In this document: positions 9,760 to 18,224 of the stretch, one piece after another
Numbering within the stretch: the stretch's first letter is position 1
Layout: every line of letters starts with the position of its first letter
Assembly: GCA_002255905.1 (NCBI GenBank)
Contig: NKIN01000001.1
Span: 806,001-870,000 of the forward strand
Source of the DNA: Burkholderiales bacterium PBB1
GTDB taxonomy: Bacteria > Pseudomonadota > Gammaproteobacteria > Burkholderiales > Burkholderiaceae_C
Reading direction: 5' to 3'
DNA: 64,000 nucleotides
Position numbers and translations under genes: made by a program
Notes under the pieces: generated by a model
What the model saw: only the letters and a program-made list of their open reading frames with translations
The model's database searches: none
What the model was told of the DNA's origin: nothing

Positions 9760-10697
9760 TCGCCGGAGGCCGCCGATCCGCCCAGGCTGCGGGTGATCAG
9801 CGAGCGACTTAGGCGTTCGGAAATCATCTCGGAGAAAACATAGACGAAGTTGCGCAAGTAGGCACCCCGCTTGAACGCGATGCGGGCCACGTTCTGGCCA
9901 AACAACTGGCCGGCGGGTCGCCACACCAGATCGCCGCCCGGCGGGTCGTCGCGCACAGCCATTTCCGCCACGATGCCGATGCCCAGGCCCAGCCGTACGT
10001 AGGTCTTGATCACGTCGGAGTCGATCGCCTCGAGCACGACATTGGGTTTCAGGCGTCGCGCTTCGAAGGCCTGGTCGATCCGGGTGCGGCCGGTGAAGGT
10101 CGGGTGGTACGAGATCAAGGGCTCGGCCGCAAGCTGCTCGATGGTCAGCCGCTCGACCTGCGCCAGCGGGTGCCCGGCCGGCATCACGACGACATGCTGC
10201 CACTCGTAGCAGGGCAGGGTGACCAGTTCGTCGTAACGGTCGAGCGATTCGGTGGCCAGCCCGACTTCGGCAACTTCCTCGATGACCATTCGGGCGACCT
10301 GCTGAGGGTTGCCCTGGTGCAGGCTGACGTTCACTTTCGGGAAACGCTTGCGCAGCCGGGCCACCGGTTCGGGCAGCACATAGCGGGCCTGGGTGTGGGT
10401 GGTCGCGATCGACAGTGTGCCGGCGTCCTGGTTCGAGAACTCGTCGCCGATGCGCTTGAGGTTGTTGACCTCGCGCATGATGATCTCGATCGCCTTCAAC
10501 ACCTCCATGCCAGGCTCGGTGACGCGGCGCAGCCGCTTGCCGTGGCGCGCGAAGATGTCGACGCCGAGCTCGCCCTCGAGCTCGAGGATCGCCTTGGACA
10601 CGCCCGGCTGGGAGGTGAACAACGCCTTGGCGGTCTCGGTCAGGTTGAGGTTCTGGCGGACCGCCTCCTGGACGAATCGGAATTGATGCAGGTTCAT
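9756..10697 (-). CDS. cysB: LysR-family sulfur regulator CysB
   Basis: The 313-residue protein has the CysB-type winged helix (MNLHQFRFVQEAVRQNLNLT, then TSQPGVSKAILELEGELG) and a co-inducer domain with the CysB signature TTHTQARYVLPEPV and the O-acetylserine/sulfate pocket region LATESLDRYDELV. CysB activates sulfate uptake and cysteine synthesis genes and represses itself. A second paralogue lies at 55554-56492 beside the sulfate transporter. The start overlaps the preceding chelatase gene by ATGA and the stop overlaps the aminotransferase start, so it is translated as part of a chain. This copy looks more like the global CysB than the second one does. Confidence 0.88.
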   Translation of the reverse strand: MNLHQFRFVQEAVRQNLNLTETAKALFTSQPGVSKAILELEGELGVDIFARHGKRLRRVTEPGMEVLKAIEIIMREVNNLKRIGDEFSNQDAGTLSIATTHTQARYVLPEPVARLRKRFPKVNVSLHQGNPQQVARMVIEEVAEVGLATESLDRYDELVTLPCYEWQHVVVMPAGHPLAQVERLTIEQLAAEPLISYHPTFTGRTRIDQAFEARRLKPNVVLEAIDSDVIKTYVRLGLGIGIVAEMAVRDDPPGGDLVWRPAGQLFGQNVARIAFKRGAYLRNFVYVFSEMISERLSRSLITRSLGGSAASGE

Positions 10698-11086
10698 GGG
10701 CGGTTCACGGTGTCGGTGGGTCGCAGGGCGGCGGTGGCCATGGCTTCGATGACGCCCGGTGCTTCGCCGATCGACGACCTGAGCGTCCAGGTGACTTGAG
10801 GATGCGCGCTGCGCAGCGCCTCGATGAGCAGCGGCAGATCCTTGCGGACATGGCCACCGGTGCCCAGGAACAGCGGCACGATGGCCACCTGGGTGCAACC
10901 GGCCGCCGCCAGCGTGTCGCCGGCTTCCAGCAAGGTGGGTGCCATGAACTCCAGAAAACTCAGGGACACGGCGATCTCGGGGGCCTGCTCGCGCACGCGG
11001 CTCAGCACCGCCTCGAACGGCAGGGCCCAGTTCGGGTCGCGCGCGCCATGGGCGAACAGCAGCAGGCCGGTGGGGGCAGTGCTCAT
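10694..11086 (-). CDS. cbiX: CbiX-type sirohydrochlorin chelatase (single domain)
   Basis: The short, 130-residue protein has the CbiX signature: GLLLFAHGARDPNW at the start (chelatase histidine H13), VSLSFLEFMAPTL in the middle, and VAIVPLFLGTGGHVRKDLP with the second metal-binding histidine. Small CbiX proteins insert cobalt or iron into sirohydrochlorin. Lying directly before cysB, the likeliest job is iron insertion to make siroheme for sulfite reductase, although cobalt for B12 is possible. It overlaps lptG upstream and cysB downstream by four bases each. Confidence 0.85.
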   Translation of the reverse strand: MSTAPTGLLLFAHGARDPNWALPFEAVLSRVREQAPEIAVSLSFLEFMAPTLLEAGDTLAAAGCTQVAIVPLFLGTGGHVRKDLPLLIEALRSAHPQVTWTLRSSIGEAPGVIEAMATAALRPTDTVNRP

Positions 11087-12195
11087 CGGTAGCGCACCAG
11101 CCAGGCGAACGCGGCCATCGACATCAGCAGGAACAGCACGCTCGGCGCGGCAGCGGCGATCCACGGAGTCCAGTTGCGCAGCAGTCCCAGATGCCCGGCG
11201 AGGCTGTTCAGCAGCACGAAGGTGATGCCCAGCATGATGCCGCCGAACACTTTCAGGCTGATGCCACCGGCACGCGCGTGCAGGTAGGCGAACGGCAACG
11301 CGAGGCACACCATCACCAGGCAGGCGAAGGGATACAGCGCTCGTTTCCAGAACTGGATTTCGTAGGCCTGGATCGCCTGTTCGTTGACATCCAGATGGCC
11401 GATGTAGCGCCAGAGTTCCAGCGTCGACATGGTCGAGACCGGCAGCAGCGCGGAGGCCACCACTTCGGCCGATGGCCCCGCGGTCCATTGCCAGGACTCC
11501 AGCGATTCGCTGCTCACGTGTGGGGCTTGCCCGACCTCGCCGGTGTGCCAATGCGCGATGTTGACCTTCGACAACGCCCAATGGCCCTGATCGTCGATGC
11601 GCCCCGAGGCCGCGGTGATCTGCCGCACCAGCTTGCCGTCGTCGTCGAACTCGAAGATGTTCACGTCGAGCATGCCGCCCTGCGAGCTGCTGCGCCCGAT
11701 GTTGATGGAGTAGGAGCGTTCACCATCGGGCGTGCTCTGCCGGTCCTTGATCCACACGCCAGCGCGTCCATGGCTGAGGCTGCCGCGCATGGCGGCGCGC
11801 ACATCGACGCCCTTGTTCTCGGAGTACGGTGCCAGGTAGTCGCCGACCAGGAAGGTCACCGCAGCGAACGCCAGGCCCAGGGTGGCCAGCAGCCGCAATG
11901 CGCGCCAGGGGCCGAGCCCGCTGGTGCGCAGGATGGTGAATTCAGAAGATTGCGCCATCCGTGACAGCGTGTAGATCGTACCGATCAGCACCATGATCGG
12001 CGCCAGCTCGTAGAAGTGACCGGGGACATCCAGCATGCTGGCCAGCGCAGCCAGCCCGATCGATCCCCCCAGCTTCGCCATTTCCGACAAGGCGTCGACG
12101 AGATCGATGAACAGGAACAAGGACAGGAAGGCCAGCGACACGAACATCACCGAGACCGTGATGTCGACATAGAACAGGCGGCGTACCGTCTTCAT
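11083..12195 (-). CDS. lptG: LPS export ABC transporter permease LptG
   Basis: The 370-residue inner-membrane protein of the LptB2FG complex extracts lipopolysaccharide from the inner membrane and passes it to LptC/LptA. Three hydrophobic helices are visible in the first 110 residues (VDITVSVMFVSLAFLSLFLF onwards), then a soluble periplasmic beta-jellyroll-like domain of about 160 residues (including GAGVWIKD-like and NIFEFDDDGKLV segments), then three C-terminal helices. Size and layout fit LptG. It follows lptF after 14 bases and overlaps cbiX by ATGA. Confidence 0.92.
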   Translation of the reverse strand: MKTVRRLFYVDITVSVMFVSLAFLSLFLFIDLVDALSEMAKLGGSIGLAALASMLDVPGHFYELAPIMVLIGTIYTLSRMAQSSEFTILRTSGLGPWRALRLLATLGLAFAAVTFLVGDYLAPYSENKGVDVRAAMRGSLSHGRAGVWIKDRQSTPDGERSYSINIGRSSSQGGMLDVNIFEFDDDGKLVRQITAASGRIDDQGHWALSKVNIAHWHTGEVGQAPHVSSESLESWQWTAGPSAEVVASALLPVSTMSTLELWRYIGHLDVNEQAIQAYEIQFWKRALYPFACLVMVCLALPFAYLHARAGGISLKVFGGIMLGITFVLLNSLAGHLGLLRNWTPWIAAAAPSVLFLLMSMAAFAWLVRYR

Positions 12196-12209
12196 CGGAT
12201 CCAGAGGCC

Positions 12210-13301
12210 TCAGGTGACAGCGGCGGCCGCGCGGCGTGGCAGACGCCTTGCCGCGTCCTGTCGCCACATCAGGTACATCGCGAGCAGCAGCGCGGCGCCG
12301 TGCGTGATCAGCAGGGCCGAGCCCATGCCCAGCTTGCCGTTGGACACCCAGGCCCGCGAGAGGCTGATCAGGTTGTAGTAGACGATGAAGGTCAGCAGCG
12401 CGAAGATCAGGTTCCAGTTGCTGGCGCGGCGCGGGTTGGTCGAAGCCAGCCCGATTGCCAGCAGCACCATGTTGGTCGCTGCCAGGATCAGACCCAAGCG
12501 CCAGGCCAGCTCGCCCAGGTGCTCGGGGGTAGGCTTGCTCAGCAGTGCCATCGTGGAGCGCGCTTTCGGCGGCAGATCGTCGGTGGGCGATGCGAGCCGG
12601 TCGCCGACGATCACGTCGTAGCGATCGAAGCGAGACAGCGTGCGTTCGGCCGACTTGCGATCGATCTCGTTGCGCTGGCCGTCCCCTAGGCGCAGGTAGC
12701 GGTTCTCGTCCTCCACCTCGACACGGCCGGTGCGTGATGTGGTGACCGATTCGCTGTCCTTCAATCTGCCGTAGATGAACACATTGCGACCATCGGTGCC
12801 GTCCGGCGAGTTGCGTTCGATGAAGAACACGCGGTTGCCATCGGCAGACGCCTCGAACTGACCCGGCGTCACCCGCGACAGATTGGACCGGCGCTCGAAC
12901 TGGTCCTTCAGCAAAGCAGAACGCTCGTTCACCCAGGGCCACACCAGCAGCGACAGCAGCATCACCACCAGCAACACCGGCCAGGTGGTTCGCAGCACCG
13001 GGCGCACGAAGCGCGACAGGCTCACGCCGCTGGCGAACCAGATGGCCATCTCGCTGTCGCGGTACATCCGGCCGAGCGTGCCCATGATGGCAACGAACAT
13101 CGACAACGCCAGCATCGTTGGCAGGTGTGCCAACGCGGTGTAACCCAGCAGCAGCACCACGTCCTGCGGGGCCGCCTTGCCGCCCGCAGCCATGCCCAGG
13201 GTGCGGATCAACATCATGGTCAGCACGATGGTCAGAATGACGACCACCGTGGCGCCGAAGGTGCGCGCCAAGTCACGACGCAAGGTCGAATCGAATAACA
13301 T
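12210..13301 (-). CDS. lptF: LPS export ABC transporter permease LptF
   Basis: The 363-residue partner of LptG starts MLFDSTLRRDLARTFGATVVV, which is typical of betaproteobacterial LptF. Two or three N-terminal helices, a periplasmic domain (VFFIERNSPDGTDGRNVFIYGRL) and C-terminal helices are present. It is the first gene of a five-gene minus-strand operon and is divergent from pepA with only 27 bases between the start codons. The same lptFG/pepA divergence is common in proteobacteria, which supports both calls. Confidence 0.92.
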   Translation of the reverse strand: MLFDSTLRRDLARTFGATVVVILTIVLTMMLIRTLGMAAGGKAAPQDVVLLLGYTALAHLPTMLALSMFVAIMGTLGRMYRDSEMAIWFASGVSLSRFVRPVLRTTWPVLLVVMLLSLLVWPWVNERSALLKDQFERRSNLSRVTPGQFEASADGNRVFFIERNSPDGTDGRNVFIYGRLKDSESVTTSRTGRVEVEDENRYLRLGDGQRNEIDRKSAERTLSRFDRYDVIVGDRLASPTDDLPPKARSTMALLSKPTPEHLGELAWRLGLILAATNMVLLAIGLASTNPRRASNWNLIFALLTFIVYYNLISLSRAWVSNGKLGMGSALLITHGAALLLAMYLMWRQDAARRLPRRAAAAVT

Positions 13302-13328
13302 CGTCAGCCCAATTGATCAGCAGGCATT

Positions 13329-14789
13329 ATGGACTTCAGACACCTCGTAGCGACCCCTGCGTCCTTGTCCGAAATCAGCGCCGATGCGCTGTTGCTCGTG
13401 ATCAGCGGAAGTGACCTTGATGGCGGTTTGGCACCGGCACTTTCCAAGCTGATCAAGGAGGCCATCACGGCGGGTGATCTGCAGCTCAAGGCAGGCCACA
13501 GCCTGTACGTGCACCGACCGGCCGGGGTGAAGGCGGCCAGGCTGCTGGTGGTGGCCACCGCGGCGTCCAGTGTCAAGGCCTTCAAGAAGGCCGTGGCGGC
13601 AGGACTCGGTCAGCTGAAGGGGTGCGGTGCGAAGCACATTGCCGTGGCGCTGGCCGATGCCAGCCCCTTGTCGGCGTTGCACGGAGAAGCCCTGGCCACC
13701 GCCGCAGCCGATGCCATCTATGTGTACCGCCACACCAAGCCCAGCGCGCCCAAGGCCCCGGCGATGTCGCGCTTCACGTTGGTGTGCGGGAAGGCCCAGG
13801 CCGGTGATGTGGCCGTCGGCCTGCAGCGAGGCGTGGCCATTGCTGCCGGGGTCACGCTGGCGCGCGAATGCGCCAATCGCCCCGGAAACCACTGCACGCC
13901 CACGTACCTGGGTGAACAGGCCAAGCGCCTGGGCAAGGAACACGGCTTGAAGGTCGAGGTGCTCGACCGCAAGGCGGTCGAAAAGCTCGGCATGGGGGCT
14001 TTCCTGGCGGTGGCGCAGGGCTCGGCAGAGCCTCTGCGCTTCATCGTGGCGCGCTACGAAGGTGCCGCGAAGTCGCAGCCTCCGGTGGTGCTGGTGGGCA
14101 AGGGCATCACCTTCGACACCGGTGGCATCTCGATCAAGCCATCCGCCGAGATGGACGAGATGAAGTACGACATGGGCGGCGCGGCCAGCGTGCTGGGCAC
14201 CCTGCGTGCGATCGCCGAGATCAAGCCCAAGCTCAACGTGATCGGCATCATCCCCAGCTGCGACAACATGCCCAGCGGCCATGCCGTGAAGCCTGGCGAC
14301 GTGGTCACGAGCCTGTCTGGCCAGACCATCGAGATATTGAACACCGACGCCGAGGGGCGCTTGATCCTGTGCGATGCGCTCACCTACGCCGAGCGCTTCA
14401 AGCCCTCGGTGGTGGTCGACGTCGCCACGCTGACCGGGGCCTGCGTGATCGCGCTCGGGCACCATCGCTCGGGTCTGTTCACCGCCGACGATGCGCTGGC
14501 CACCGAGTTGCTGAACGCGGGCGACGCGGCGCTGGACCCGTGCTGGCGCATGCCGCTCGACGACGAGTACGACGAGGGCTTGAAAAGCAACTTCGCCGAC
14601 ATGGGCAACGTGGGTGGGCGTGCTGGGGGCGCGATCACCGCAGCGATGTTCCTGAAGCGCTACACCGCCAAGTACCGCTGGGCGCATCTCGACATCGCCG
14701 GGACGGCCTGGAAGTCCGGCGCCGCGAAGGGCAGCACCGGGCGACCGGTGGGCTTGCTGACCCACTTCGTGCTGGCCCAGACCAAGTGA
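13329..14789 (+). CDS. pepA: Leucyl aminopeptidase (M17)
   Basis: The 486-residue cytosolic metallo-aminopeptidase removes N-terminal residues from peptides using two divalent metals. The M17 signature NTDAEGRL is at residues 338-345, the metal-binding GKGITFDTGGISIKPS lies upstream, and YDMGGAA follows it. The weakly conserved N-terminal regulatory domain is present, so the protein is full length. It is divergent from lptF and followed after 25 bases by holC, the usual order in this group. In some bacteria PepA also binds DNA; nothing here tests that. Confidence 0.95.
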   Translation: MDFRHLVATPASLSEISADALLLVISGSDLDGGLAPALSKLIKEAITAGDLQLKAGHSLYVHRPAGVKAARLLVVATAASSVKAFKKAVAAGLGQLKGCGAKHIAVALADASPLSALHGEALATAAADAIYVYRHTKPSAPKAPAMSRFTLVCGKAQAGDVAVGLQRGVAIAAGVTLARECANRPGNHCTPTYLGEQAKRLGKEHGLKVEVLDRKAVEKLGMGAFLAVAQGSAEPLRFIVARYEGAAKSQPPVVLVGKGITFDTGGISIKPSAEMDEMKYDMGGAASVLGTLRAIAEIKPKLNVIGIIPSCDNMPSGHAVKPGDVVTSLSGQTIEILNTDAEGRLILCDALTYAERFKPSVVVDVATLTGACVIALGHHRSGLFTADDALATELLNAGDAALDPCWRMPLDDEYDEGLKSNFADMGNVGGRAGGAITAAMFLKRYTAKYRWAHLDIAGTAWKSGAAKGSTGRPVGLLTHFVLAQTK

Positions 14790-14814
14790 TCGCTCGTCAA
14801 CTGCACGTGACGTG

Positions 14815-15243
14815 ATGACCGAAGTGCAGTTTCATGTGAATGTGCCTGACCCGGTGTACTACGCGTGTCGGCTGCTGCGCAAGGCCCTGCGCCAGGGCGC
14901 TCGGCTGGCCGTGACCGGATCGACATCCACGCTCGCCGAACTCGACCGTGCGTTGTGGGTGTTCGAGGCCGATGAGTTTCTGCCGCATGTGCAGCTTCGC
15001 GATGACCGGCCCAGCGGCGCCCAGGCGCGCGCGCCGGTCTGGCTGGTCGAGGACGCCCGGCATGGCGTCTCGATGCCCGTGTTGGTCAATCTCGGCGCGC
15101 CGGTTGCAGCCAGCTTCGAGTCTTACCCACGGGTGATCGAGATCGTCTCGGATGACGAGGGCGACCGCAGCGCTGGTCGCCAGCGCTGGCGCGACTACGT
15201 GGCGCGCGGTTGTGTGCCGGTGAAGCACGAGGTGGCCGCGTGA
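14815..15243 (+). CDS. holC: DNA polymerase III subunit chi
   Basis: The 142-residue protein starts MTEVQFHVNVPDPVYYACRLLRKAL and contains LWVFEADEFLPHVQ and PVWLVED, characteristic of HolC. It links the clamp loader to single-strand binding protein at the fork. A GTG codon lies directly before the ATG in frame; the ATG fits the family start. It follows pepA, and its stop overlaps the next start as GTGA, so the two are translationally coupled. Confidence 0.9.
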   Translation: MTEVQFHVNVPDPVYYACRLLRKALRQGARLAVTGSTSTLAELDRALWVFEADEFLPHVQLRDDRPSGAQARAPVWLVEDARHGVSMPVLVNLGAPVAASFESYPRVIEIVSDDEGDRSAGRQRWRDYVARGCVPVKHEVAA

Positions 15244-15752
15244 GCCTGTCTGCGCTGCCACCGATGCGGGTCCCGACGCTGACCGAGGTGGTTGACTGGC
15301 CGCCTGTGGAATGGGTCGCAGTTGAAGAGCCCGCGCCCGTTCAGATCGATGCGCCTGCTGACGACGCGGTGGAGGCCCGTATCGACGACGCAGTGGAACT
15401 GACCACGGCAGAGCCGGTCGCCGCCGATCCACTGCACGAGGCCGTCCCGGTGCTGGCGGAAGTGTCGGCCAGCGACGAACCTGCACAGCAGCCGGTGCCG
15501 ATGCCCGTCATCGATGAAACAGCGCTGACCCAGCGCCTGCTCACCGATCTGCAGCACCAGGTCGATTCGCTGCTGGAACAACAGCTGCGCGCGGCGATGC
15601 AGCCAGTGCTCAGCCGCATGGCCGACACGCTGGCGCAGCAGGCGCACGAGGAATTGGCATCGGCCTTGCGTGACATGGTGGCACTTGCCGTGTCGCGGGA
15701 GATGATCCGGCTGCGTGCCGCAGCGCCGAGCAGTGAATCGGCTGAATCCTGA
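15240..15752 (+). CDS. Unknown protein translationally coupled to holC
   Basis: The 170-residue protein starts at a GTG overlapping the holC stop. The first 95 residues are rich in Pro, Glu, Ala and Asp and look disordered. The last 75 form predicted amphipathic helices (LLTDLQHQVDSLLEQQLRAA, then MADTLAQQAHEELASALRDM), probably a coiled coil. No catalytic motif is visible. I do not recognise a family. The coupling suggests it is made with the polymerase chi subunit, but a partner role is only a guess. Confidence 0.7.
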   Translation: MSLSALPPMRVPTLTEVVDWPPVEWVAVEEPAPVQIDAPADDAVEARIDDAVELTTAEPVAADPLHEAVPVLAEVSASDEPAQQPVPMPVIDETALTQRLLTDLQHQVDSLLEQQLRAAMQPVLSRMADTLAQQAHEELASALRDMVALAVSREMIRLRAAAPSSESAES

Positions 15753-15795
15753 AACCAACAGTGCAGACCTCTTACTTTTCTCGGGGATGAATGAC

Positions 15796-16950
15796 ATGCG
15801 GACCCAACAAACCATTCGGATGCTCGCCATCGCGGCAGCGCTGACCGCCGCGTTCGCCGGACCTGCCTGTGCCCAGGAACTGGTCGTCAGGATCGGACAT
15901 GTCGGACCGATCAGCGGCCCCGACGCCCACCTGGGCAAGGACAACGAGCTGGGTGCCAGGATGGCCATCGATGAGTTGAACGCCAAAGGCGTACTCATTG
16001 GCGGCAAGAAGGCGAAATTTGTACTACTGACGGAAGACGATGCCTCCGACCCGAAGCAGGGCACGGCGGTGGCGCAGAAACTGGTGGATTCCAACGTCAA
16101 CGGCGTCATCGGCCACCTGAACTCGGGCACCTCGATTCCCGCGTCGAAGATCTACAGCGATGCCGGCATTCCGCAGATTTCGCCGTCGTCGACCAACCCG
16201 AAGTTCACCCGCCAGGGCTACAAGACCACCTTCCGTGTCGTTGCCGACGATGTGCACCTGGGCAGCACGCTGGGCCGCTACGCGTCGCAGACGCTCAAGG
16301 GCAAATCGATTGCGGTCATCGACGACCGCACCGCCTATGGCCAGGGCGTCGCCGAGGAGTTCGAGAAGGGGGTGGCCGCCAGCGGTGGCAAGGTCACCGG
16401 CCGCCAGTTCACCACCAGCAAGGAAACCAACTTCACCTCCATCCTGACTGCCATCAAGGCGGGCAAGCCCGATGTGGTGTTCTACGGCGGCATGGACTCG
16501 GTGGCCGGTCCGATGCTGCGACAGATGAAGCAGCTGGGCATCGCGGCCACCTTCATGGGCGGCGATGGCCTTTGTACTGCCGCCTTGCCTGGGTTGTCGG
16601 CCGGCGCCATGGGCGATGGCCAGGTGGTGTGTGCCGAGGCGGGCGGTGTGGTCGGCGAGCAGAAGAAGGCGATGGACGACTTCCGTGCTGCCTTCAAGAA
16701 GAAGTTCAACGTCGAGGTGCAGCTTTATGCGCCTTACGTCTACGACTCCGTCAACGTGATGGCTGCTGCCATGGTCAAGGCCGGCTCTGCCGATCCGGCC
16801 AAATACCTGACGACGTTGGCGAAAACCGACGGCTACAAGGGCGTGACCGGCACGATCTCGTTCGACGACAAGGGCGATATCAAGAATGGTGCGCTGACGC
16901 TGTACACCTTCAAGGGTGGCGTGCGCGAGCAGATTGCGGTGGTGCGCTGA
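15796..16950 (+). CDS. Branched-chain amino acid ABC transporter substrate-binding protein
   Basis: The 384-residue periplasmic binding protein of the LivJ/LivK type has a clear signal peptide (MLAIAAALTAAFAGPACAQE), then VRIGHVGPISGPDAHLGKDNELGARMAIDELNA-type sequence, the family opening. The hinge and ligand region includes GHLNSGTSIPASKIY and YAPYVYDSVNVM. An ATG nine bases upstream is in frame, but GGGGA has proper spacing (8 bases) only to the ATG at 15796. No permease or ATPase genes lie beside it, so it must use a transporter encoded elsewhere. Ligand unknown: leucine, isoleucine or valine are usual, aromatic compounds and amides also occur. Confidence 0.88.
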   Translation: MRTQQTIRMLAIAAALTAAFAGPACAQELVVRIGHVGPISGPDAHLGKDNELGARMAIDELNAKGVLIGGKKAKFVLLTEDDASDPKQGTAVAQKLVDSNVNGVIGHLNSGTSIPASKIYSDAGIPQISPSSTNPKFTRQGYKTTFRVVADDVHLGSTLGRYASQTLKGKSIAVIDDRTAYGQGVAEEFEKGVAASGGKVTGRQFTTSKETNFTSILTAIKAGKPDVVFYGGMDSVAGPMLRQMKQLGIAATFMGGDGLCTAALPGLSAGAMGDGQVVCAEAGGVVGEQKKAMDDFRAAFKKKFNVEVQLYAPYVYDSVNVMAAAMVKAGSADPAKYLTTLAKTDGYKGVTGTISFDDKGDIKNGALTLYTFKGGVREQIAVVR

Positions 16951-16960
16951 AGCCGCATGC

Positions 16961-17257
16961 TCACCGGCCCGTGTTCTGCATCAAGCCCGCAGCTTCCTGC
17001 CGGAGTTGCAGGGCCTTCTGATCGATGGCATCCAGTTCGGCGCTGGGTTCCTTGACGCTGTCCTTGGCCTTCAGGTAGGCCGCCTGCCACTCCATCGAGT
17101 TGCACTCTGGAATGCCGGTATCACCTTGTTGGGCCTTCATGTGATCGACGCATTTCTGCAGTGCGGCGTTCATCTTGTGGCCGGCAGAGACCGCGTCGCC
17201 AACGCGGTCGCAGGCTGACAGCATCAAAGCCATCAGCACCAGGAAGATGATTTTCAT
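16961..17257 (-). CDS. Small lipoprotein of unknown function
   Basis: The 98-residue protein has a short lipoprotein signal (MKIIFLVLMALMLSAC), with the lipobox LSAC giving Cys16 as the lipidated residue. The mature part is a charged helical domain with two further cysteines (KCVDHMKAQQ and IPECNSMEWQAAYLKAKDS) that could form a disulfide. GGAG stands 7 bases before the ATG at 17257. It ends 10 bases from the convergent binding-protein gene. Function not recognised. Confidence 0.75.
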   Translation of the reverse strand: MKIIFLVLMALMLSACDRVGDAVSAGHKMNAALQKCVDHMKAQQGDTGIPECNSMEWQAAYLKAKDSVKEPSAELDAIDQKALQLRQEAAGLMQNTGR

Positions 17258-17274
17258 CGTTGGGCTCCGGATGC

Positions 17275-17296
17275 AAAAACGGGCCCGAAGGCCCGT
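17275..17296 (-). terminator. Intrinsic terminator after tRNA-Ser
   Basis: Read on the minus strand, ACGGGCC, the tetraloop TTCG, and GGCCCGT are followed by TTTTTG. This is a 7-bp GC-rich stem with a stable loop and a T run, 15 bases beyond the 3' end of tRNA-Ser. Confidence 0.85.
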
Positions 17297-17310
17297 GTTC
17301 ATTGGTTGTC

Positions 17311-17401
17311 TGGCGGAGAGAGCGGGATTCGAACCCGCGGGGGGTTATTAGCCCCCACACGCTTTCCAGGCGTGCGACTTAAACCACTCATCCATCTCTC
17401 C
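17311..17401 (-). tRNA. tRNA-Ser (anticodon GGA)
   Basis: The 91-base class II tRNA on the minus strand has acceptor GGAGAGA pairing with TCTCTCC, anticodon stem CACGC/GCGTG with loop CTGGAAA (anticodon GGA), a long variable arm (GGGGG...CCCCC), T arm CGGGTTCGAATCCCG, and an encoded CCA. It reads TCC and TCT serine codons. Confidence 0.96.
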
Positions 17402-17465
17402 GGAGCCTCAGAGTTTAGCCGACGGTCCCGGCCTGTGACCGTGCTGCAGATGGGCTGTGGTGGGA

Positions 17466-17687
17466 TCAGCGCGGCGGGAACGACGCCTGAACGTCAGCCG
17501 GCAATGAATCGAAATCGCCTTCCTGCACCTGAAGCCCGCCTTTCAGATCGCTCGACGAGTCGAACCAGCCACGCAGGTCCGAGAGCTTGGGCTCGGCCAG
17601 CGTGTCCTGGAAGTCGGCATCAGACTTGGCGCCAGGCCGATTCACTGCACCCGGTGGGGTGGGGCGTAAGAAGGAGAACGACCGCAT
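17466..17687 (-). CDS. Small hypothetical protein
   Basis: A 73-residue frame starting MRSFSFLRPTPPGAVNRPG and ending in an acidic, Asp/Ser/Leu-rich segment (GLQVQEGDFDSLPADV). There is no signal peptide or membrane helix, and only a weak Shine-Dalgarno-like GGACAG upstream. It has sensible amino acid composition, unlike most chance frames here, and fills the space between tRNA-Ser and the DUF2237 gene. Function unknown, and coding status is not certain. Confidence 0.5.
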   Translation of the reverse strand: MRSFSFLRPTPPGAVNRPGAKSDADFQDTLAEPKLSDLRGWFDSSSDLKGGLQVQEGDFDSLPADVQASFPPR

Positions 17688-17855
17688 GGCTGTCCGTTGG
17701 TGGTGTGTCTGACTCCGCCCAGCGAACGAAGACGCACTGTGCTGGGCTCACCGCCAATTTAGCGAGATCGGCCGATCTGCGACACCCCGCGACTCGGTGG
17801 TAGGTGATCCTGCGACGGGGCTCCGACCGTGCAGTGGATCACGCTGACACCGCAT

Positions 17856-18221
17856 TCATCCTGCGCCCAGCGCGTGAGCTTGCAACGTGGCCAGTGGCAC
17901 GTGGTCGAGCGCCTTGAGATGGGTGCTCTCGAGCACCACCGGCGGTGCGACACCGGCCTTCAGTGCTTCTGCCCAACGCGACGCACACAGGCACCATCGA
18001 TCGCCAGGTTTCAGGCCGGCGAAGCGGTGCTCCGGTCGCGGCGTGACCAGGTCGTTGCCGTGCTTCAGTGAAAAAGCCAGGAACTCTGCCGTGACCTTGG
18101 CACACAGCACATGCATGCCCAGATCGTCTGCCCGGGTCTTGCAGCAGCCATCGCGGAAGAAGCCGGTCAGCGGGTCGTACGAGCAAGGCACGAGTTCAGT
18201 GCCCAGAACGTTCAATGGCAT
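17856..18221 (-). CDS. DUF2237 family protein
   Basis: The 121-residue protein matches the DUF2237 pattern throughout: LGTELVPCSYDPLTGFFRDGCC, DDLGMHVLCAKVTAEFLAFS, GNDLVTPRPEHRFAGLKPGDRWCLC, and PPVVLESTHLKAL. The several conserved cysteines suggest metal or redox chemistry, but no function is established for the family as far as I know. It begins 3 bases after the qmcA-like gene ends on the same strand and is probably co-transcribed with it. About 170 bases between it and the small gene downstream hold nothing I can name. Confidence 0.85.
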   Translation of the reverse strand: MPLNVLGTELVPCSYDPLTGFFRDGCCKTRADDLGMHVLCAKVTAEFLAFSLKHGNDLVTPRPEHRFAGLKPGDRWCLCASRWAEALKAGVAPPVVLESTHLKALDHVPLATLQAHALGAG

Positions 18222-18224
18222 GGT

